In this document: positions 4,545 to 6,253 of the stretch, piece by piece
Position numbering within the stretch: the first letter of the stretch is position 1
Layout: every line of letters begins with the position of its first letter
Assembly: GCA_937863195.1 (NCBI GenBank)
Contig: CALMET010000013.1
Span: 1 to 6,253, forward strand
Direction: 5' to 3'
Source of the DNA: an uncultured bacterium
GTDB lineage: Bacteria > Patescibacteria > ABY1 > SG8-24 > 2-12-FULL-60-25
DNA length: 6,253 nt
Notes under the pieces: model-generated
Told to the model about the DNA's origin: nothing
What the model saw: the letters and a program-made list of their open reading frames with translations, nothing else
Databases searched by the model: none
Position numbers and translations under genes: made by a program

Positions 4545-6253
4545 ATGAATTCTACTACTCGCAATATCTTGATCATGGTCGGTGCCGTTGTGCTTATTGC
4601 CGTCGGCCTGGCTTCGGTATCCCTCAAAGAACAAGCAACTCTCGACATGGCCGGCTTCGCTAATAAGGTCGCCGCCAATGAAGTAAAAGAGGTTTCGGTT
4701 GAAGGCACCAAAATGACGGTTACCTTGAACGATGGCTCAAAAGTTACGGTCAATAAAGAATCCGGCTTGGCCGTACCTGAACTTCTTCAGAGCTATGGTG
4801 TGGACGCCGAAAAAGCCCGCGCTATCAAAACCGAGGTCAAACAACCTTCAGGCGCCAGCCTTTGGGGCAGCCTTCTTTTGCAGACGCTTTTGCCAGTGCT
4901 CTTGATTGGCGTCTTGATGTTCTTTTTCTTTCGCCAAGTCCAAAACCAAAACAATAAAGCCGCAAGCTTTGGCCAATCCACCGCTCGCGAACTCGACCCA
5001 ACCAAAGACAAAGTTACGTTTAAAGATGTCGCTGGTGTACGCGAAGCAAAACAAGAACTTGAAGAAGTTGTGGAGTTTTTAAAACAGCCAGATAAATTCT
5101 CAAAGCTTGGTGCCAAAATCCCTAAAGGCGTCTTGCTTATGGGTGGCCCTGGTACCGGTAAGACCTTACTCGCCCGCGCCGTCGCCGGTGAAGCCGATGT
5201 GCCATTCTTGCACATGAGCGGTTCTGAATTTGTTGAAATGTTTGTCGGTGTCGGTGCTTCACGCGTTCGTGATCTTTTCTCGAAGGCAAAAAAGTCTGCA
5301 CCATGTATCATCTTTATCGATGAAATCGACGCGGTCGGCCGCCAACGCGGTACCGGTCTCGGAGGTTCACATGATGAACGCGAACAAACCTTGAACCAGA
5401 TTCTCGTTGAGATGGACGGCTTTGAACCAAACCTCGGCGTCATCGTCATCGCTGCCACGAACCGCGCAGACGTACTTGATCCTGCCCTTCTTCGCCCAGG
5501 CCGTTTTGACCGTCGCGTCATTCTTGATCCGCCAGACATTCGTGATCGTGAAGAGATTCTTACCATCCATGGCCGCAATAAGCCGCTCGCCAAAGACGTG
5601 AACATTCGCCAAATCGCTGAACGTACACCAGGCTTCTCGGGTGCCGACCTCATGAACCTCATGAACGAAGCCGCGATCTTAGCGGCCCGCGGCAACCAAA
5701 CCGAGATCACCATGATGGACCTCATCAACTCGATTGAAAAAGTCATGCTTGGCCCAGAACGCAAAAGCCATCTGATGAATGAAGAAGAACGCCGCGTCAC
5801 CGCTTATCACGAAGCTGGCCACGCCCTCGTTGCTCACCTCTCAAAAAATTCTGATCCGGTTCACAAAGTCTCGATCATTAGCCGCGGCCGCGCTGCCGGT
5901 TATACGATTAAACTCCCAACCGAAGATCGCGCGATGCGCCGCAAGGCCGACTATATCGATGATATCGCCGTCAGCCTCGGTGGTTATGCCGCTGAAAAAC
6001 TCATCTGTGGTGATTTGACCACCGGTGCTTCAAGCGACATGCAACGCGTCACCCAAACAGCCCGCAGCATGGTCACCCTCTGGGGCATGTCCGACAAACT
6101 TGGCCCACGCACCTATGGTCAAAGCGACGAAATGGTTTTCTTGGGACGTGAAATTCATGAAGCGCGGAACTACTCTGAATCACGTGCTATCACTATTGAT
6201 GACGAGATCGACCAATTGATCAGCGAAGGCCTCAAAACCGCCGAAAAGATCAT
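4545..6253 (+). CDS. ftsH: ATP-dependent zinc metalloprotease FtsH (3' end beyond window)
   Basis: FtsH is a membrane-anchored AAA+ protease whose hexamer pulls in and degrades membrane and short-lived soluble proteins. The 569 visible residues begin with a membrane helix (about 7-26), an external domain of about 80 residues and a second helix (about 108-129, [20 protein letters not shown]). The AAA+ domain has Walker A GGPGTGKT (200-207), pore loop FVGVG (233-237), Walker B IIFIDEID (255-262) and second region of homology [21 protein letters not shown] (R317 and R320 as arginine fingers). The protease domain has HEAGH (422-426), with D498 in TTGASSD as probable third zinc ligand. Walker A has Gly where most FtsH have Pro (GPPGTGKT). 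ATG 4545 keeps the whole first helix; the ATG at 4575 would cut into it. No Shine-Dalgarno is seen. The frame is open at the window edge; roughly 30-80 C-terminal residues are missing by family length. Confidence 0.97.
   Translation, partial: MNSTTRNILIMVGAVVLIAVGLASVSLKEQATLDMAGFANKVAANEVKEVSVEGTKMTVTLNDGSKVTVNKESGLAVPELLQSYGVDAEKARAIKTEVKQPSGASLWGSLLLQTLLPVLLIGVLMFFFFRQVQNQNNKAASFGQSTARELDPTKDKVTFKDVAGVREAKQELEEVVEFLKQPDKFSKLGAKIPKGVLLMGGPGTGKTLLARAVAGEADVPFLHMSGSEFVEMFVGVGASRVRDLFSKAKKSAPCIIFIDEIDAVGRQRGTGLGGSHDEREQTLNQILVEMDGFEPNLGVIVIAATNRADVLDPALLRPGRFDRRVILDPPDIRDREEILTIHGRNKPLAKDVNIRQIAERTPGFSGADLMNLMNEAAILAARGNQTEITMMDLINSIEKVMLGPERKSHLMNEEERRVTAYHEAGHALVAHLSKNSDPVHKVSIISRGRAAGYTIKLPTEDRAMRRKADYIDDIAVSLGGYAAEKLICGDLTTGASSDMQRVTQTARSMVTLWGMSDKLGPRTYGQSDEMVFLGREIHEARNYSESRAITIDDEIDQLISEGLKTAEKI

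Noticed and set aside
4793..5800. 335-codon open frame antisense to ftsH
   Set aside because: Ser/Arg-rich composition typical of a reverse-frame shadow; the plus strand encodes fully conserved FtsH motifs here.

Overview
The window is about 6.25 kb of bacterial DNA of medium GC content. It joins the end of a surface-polysaccharide gene cluster to a housekeeping block. Protein style suggests a Patescibacteria (Candidate Phyla Radiation) genome: ribosomal protein S1 has only four S1 domains, FtsH carries the wording '[23 protein letters not shown]' common in that group, and no gene start has a convincing Shine-Dalgarno sequence. This assignment is inference from the sequence alone and is moderately confident at best.

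Left part (1-2271, plus strand). The last 32 codons of a polyprenyl-phosphate sugar transferase (1-99) are followed by two GT4-type glycosyltransferases (153-1316 and 1318-2271), the last two separated by one base. Together they look like the initiating transferase and two elongating transferases that build a lipid-linked oligosaccharide for capsule, exopolysaccharide or glycoprotein. The second transferase is short at its C-terminus and overlaps the next gene tail to tail by 29 bp.

Middle (2243-3257). A minus-strand gene encodes a 210-residue, charged, largely helical protein that I do not recognise. Its start lies 6 bp from an extended -10 box, so its mRNA may be leaderless. Upstream of it is a 154-bp element made of nested and tandem inverted repeats (2910-3063). 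This element fills the space between the divergent promoters of the unknown gene and of rpsA. The rpsA promoter (3073-3101) is close to consensus and would give a leader of about 150 nt. That leader contains a hairpin nearly identical to one inside the 154-bp element, then a terminator-like hairpin with seven T's ending only 9 nt before the rpsA start codon.

Right part (3258-6253, plus strand). rpsA (four-domain ribosomal protein S1) is followed by a perfect intrinsic terminator, two further hairpins, and ftsH (membrane AAA+ zinc protease), which runs off the window after 569 codons. No mobile-element gene, CRISPR array, tRNA or rRNA was seen. The most unusual material is the non-coding structure at 2910-3257 and, less so, at 4361-4505.
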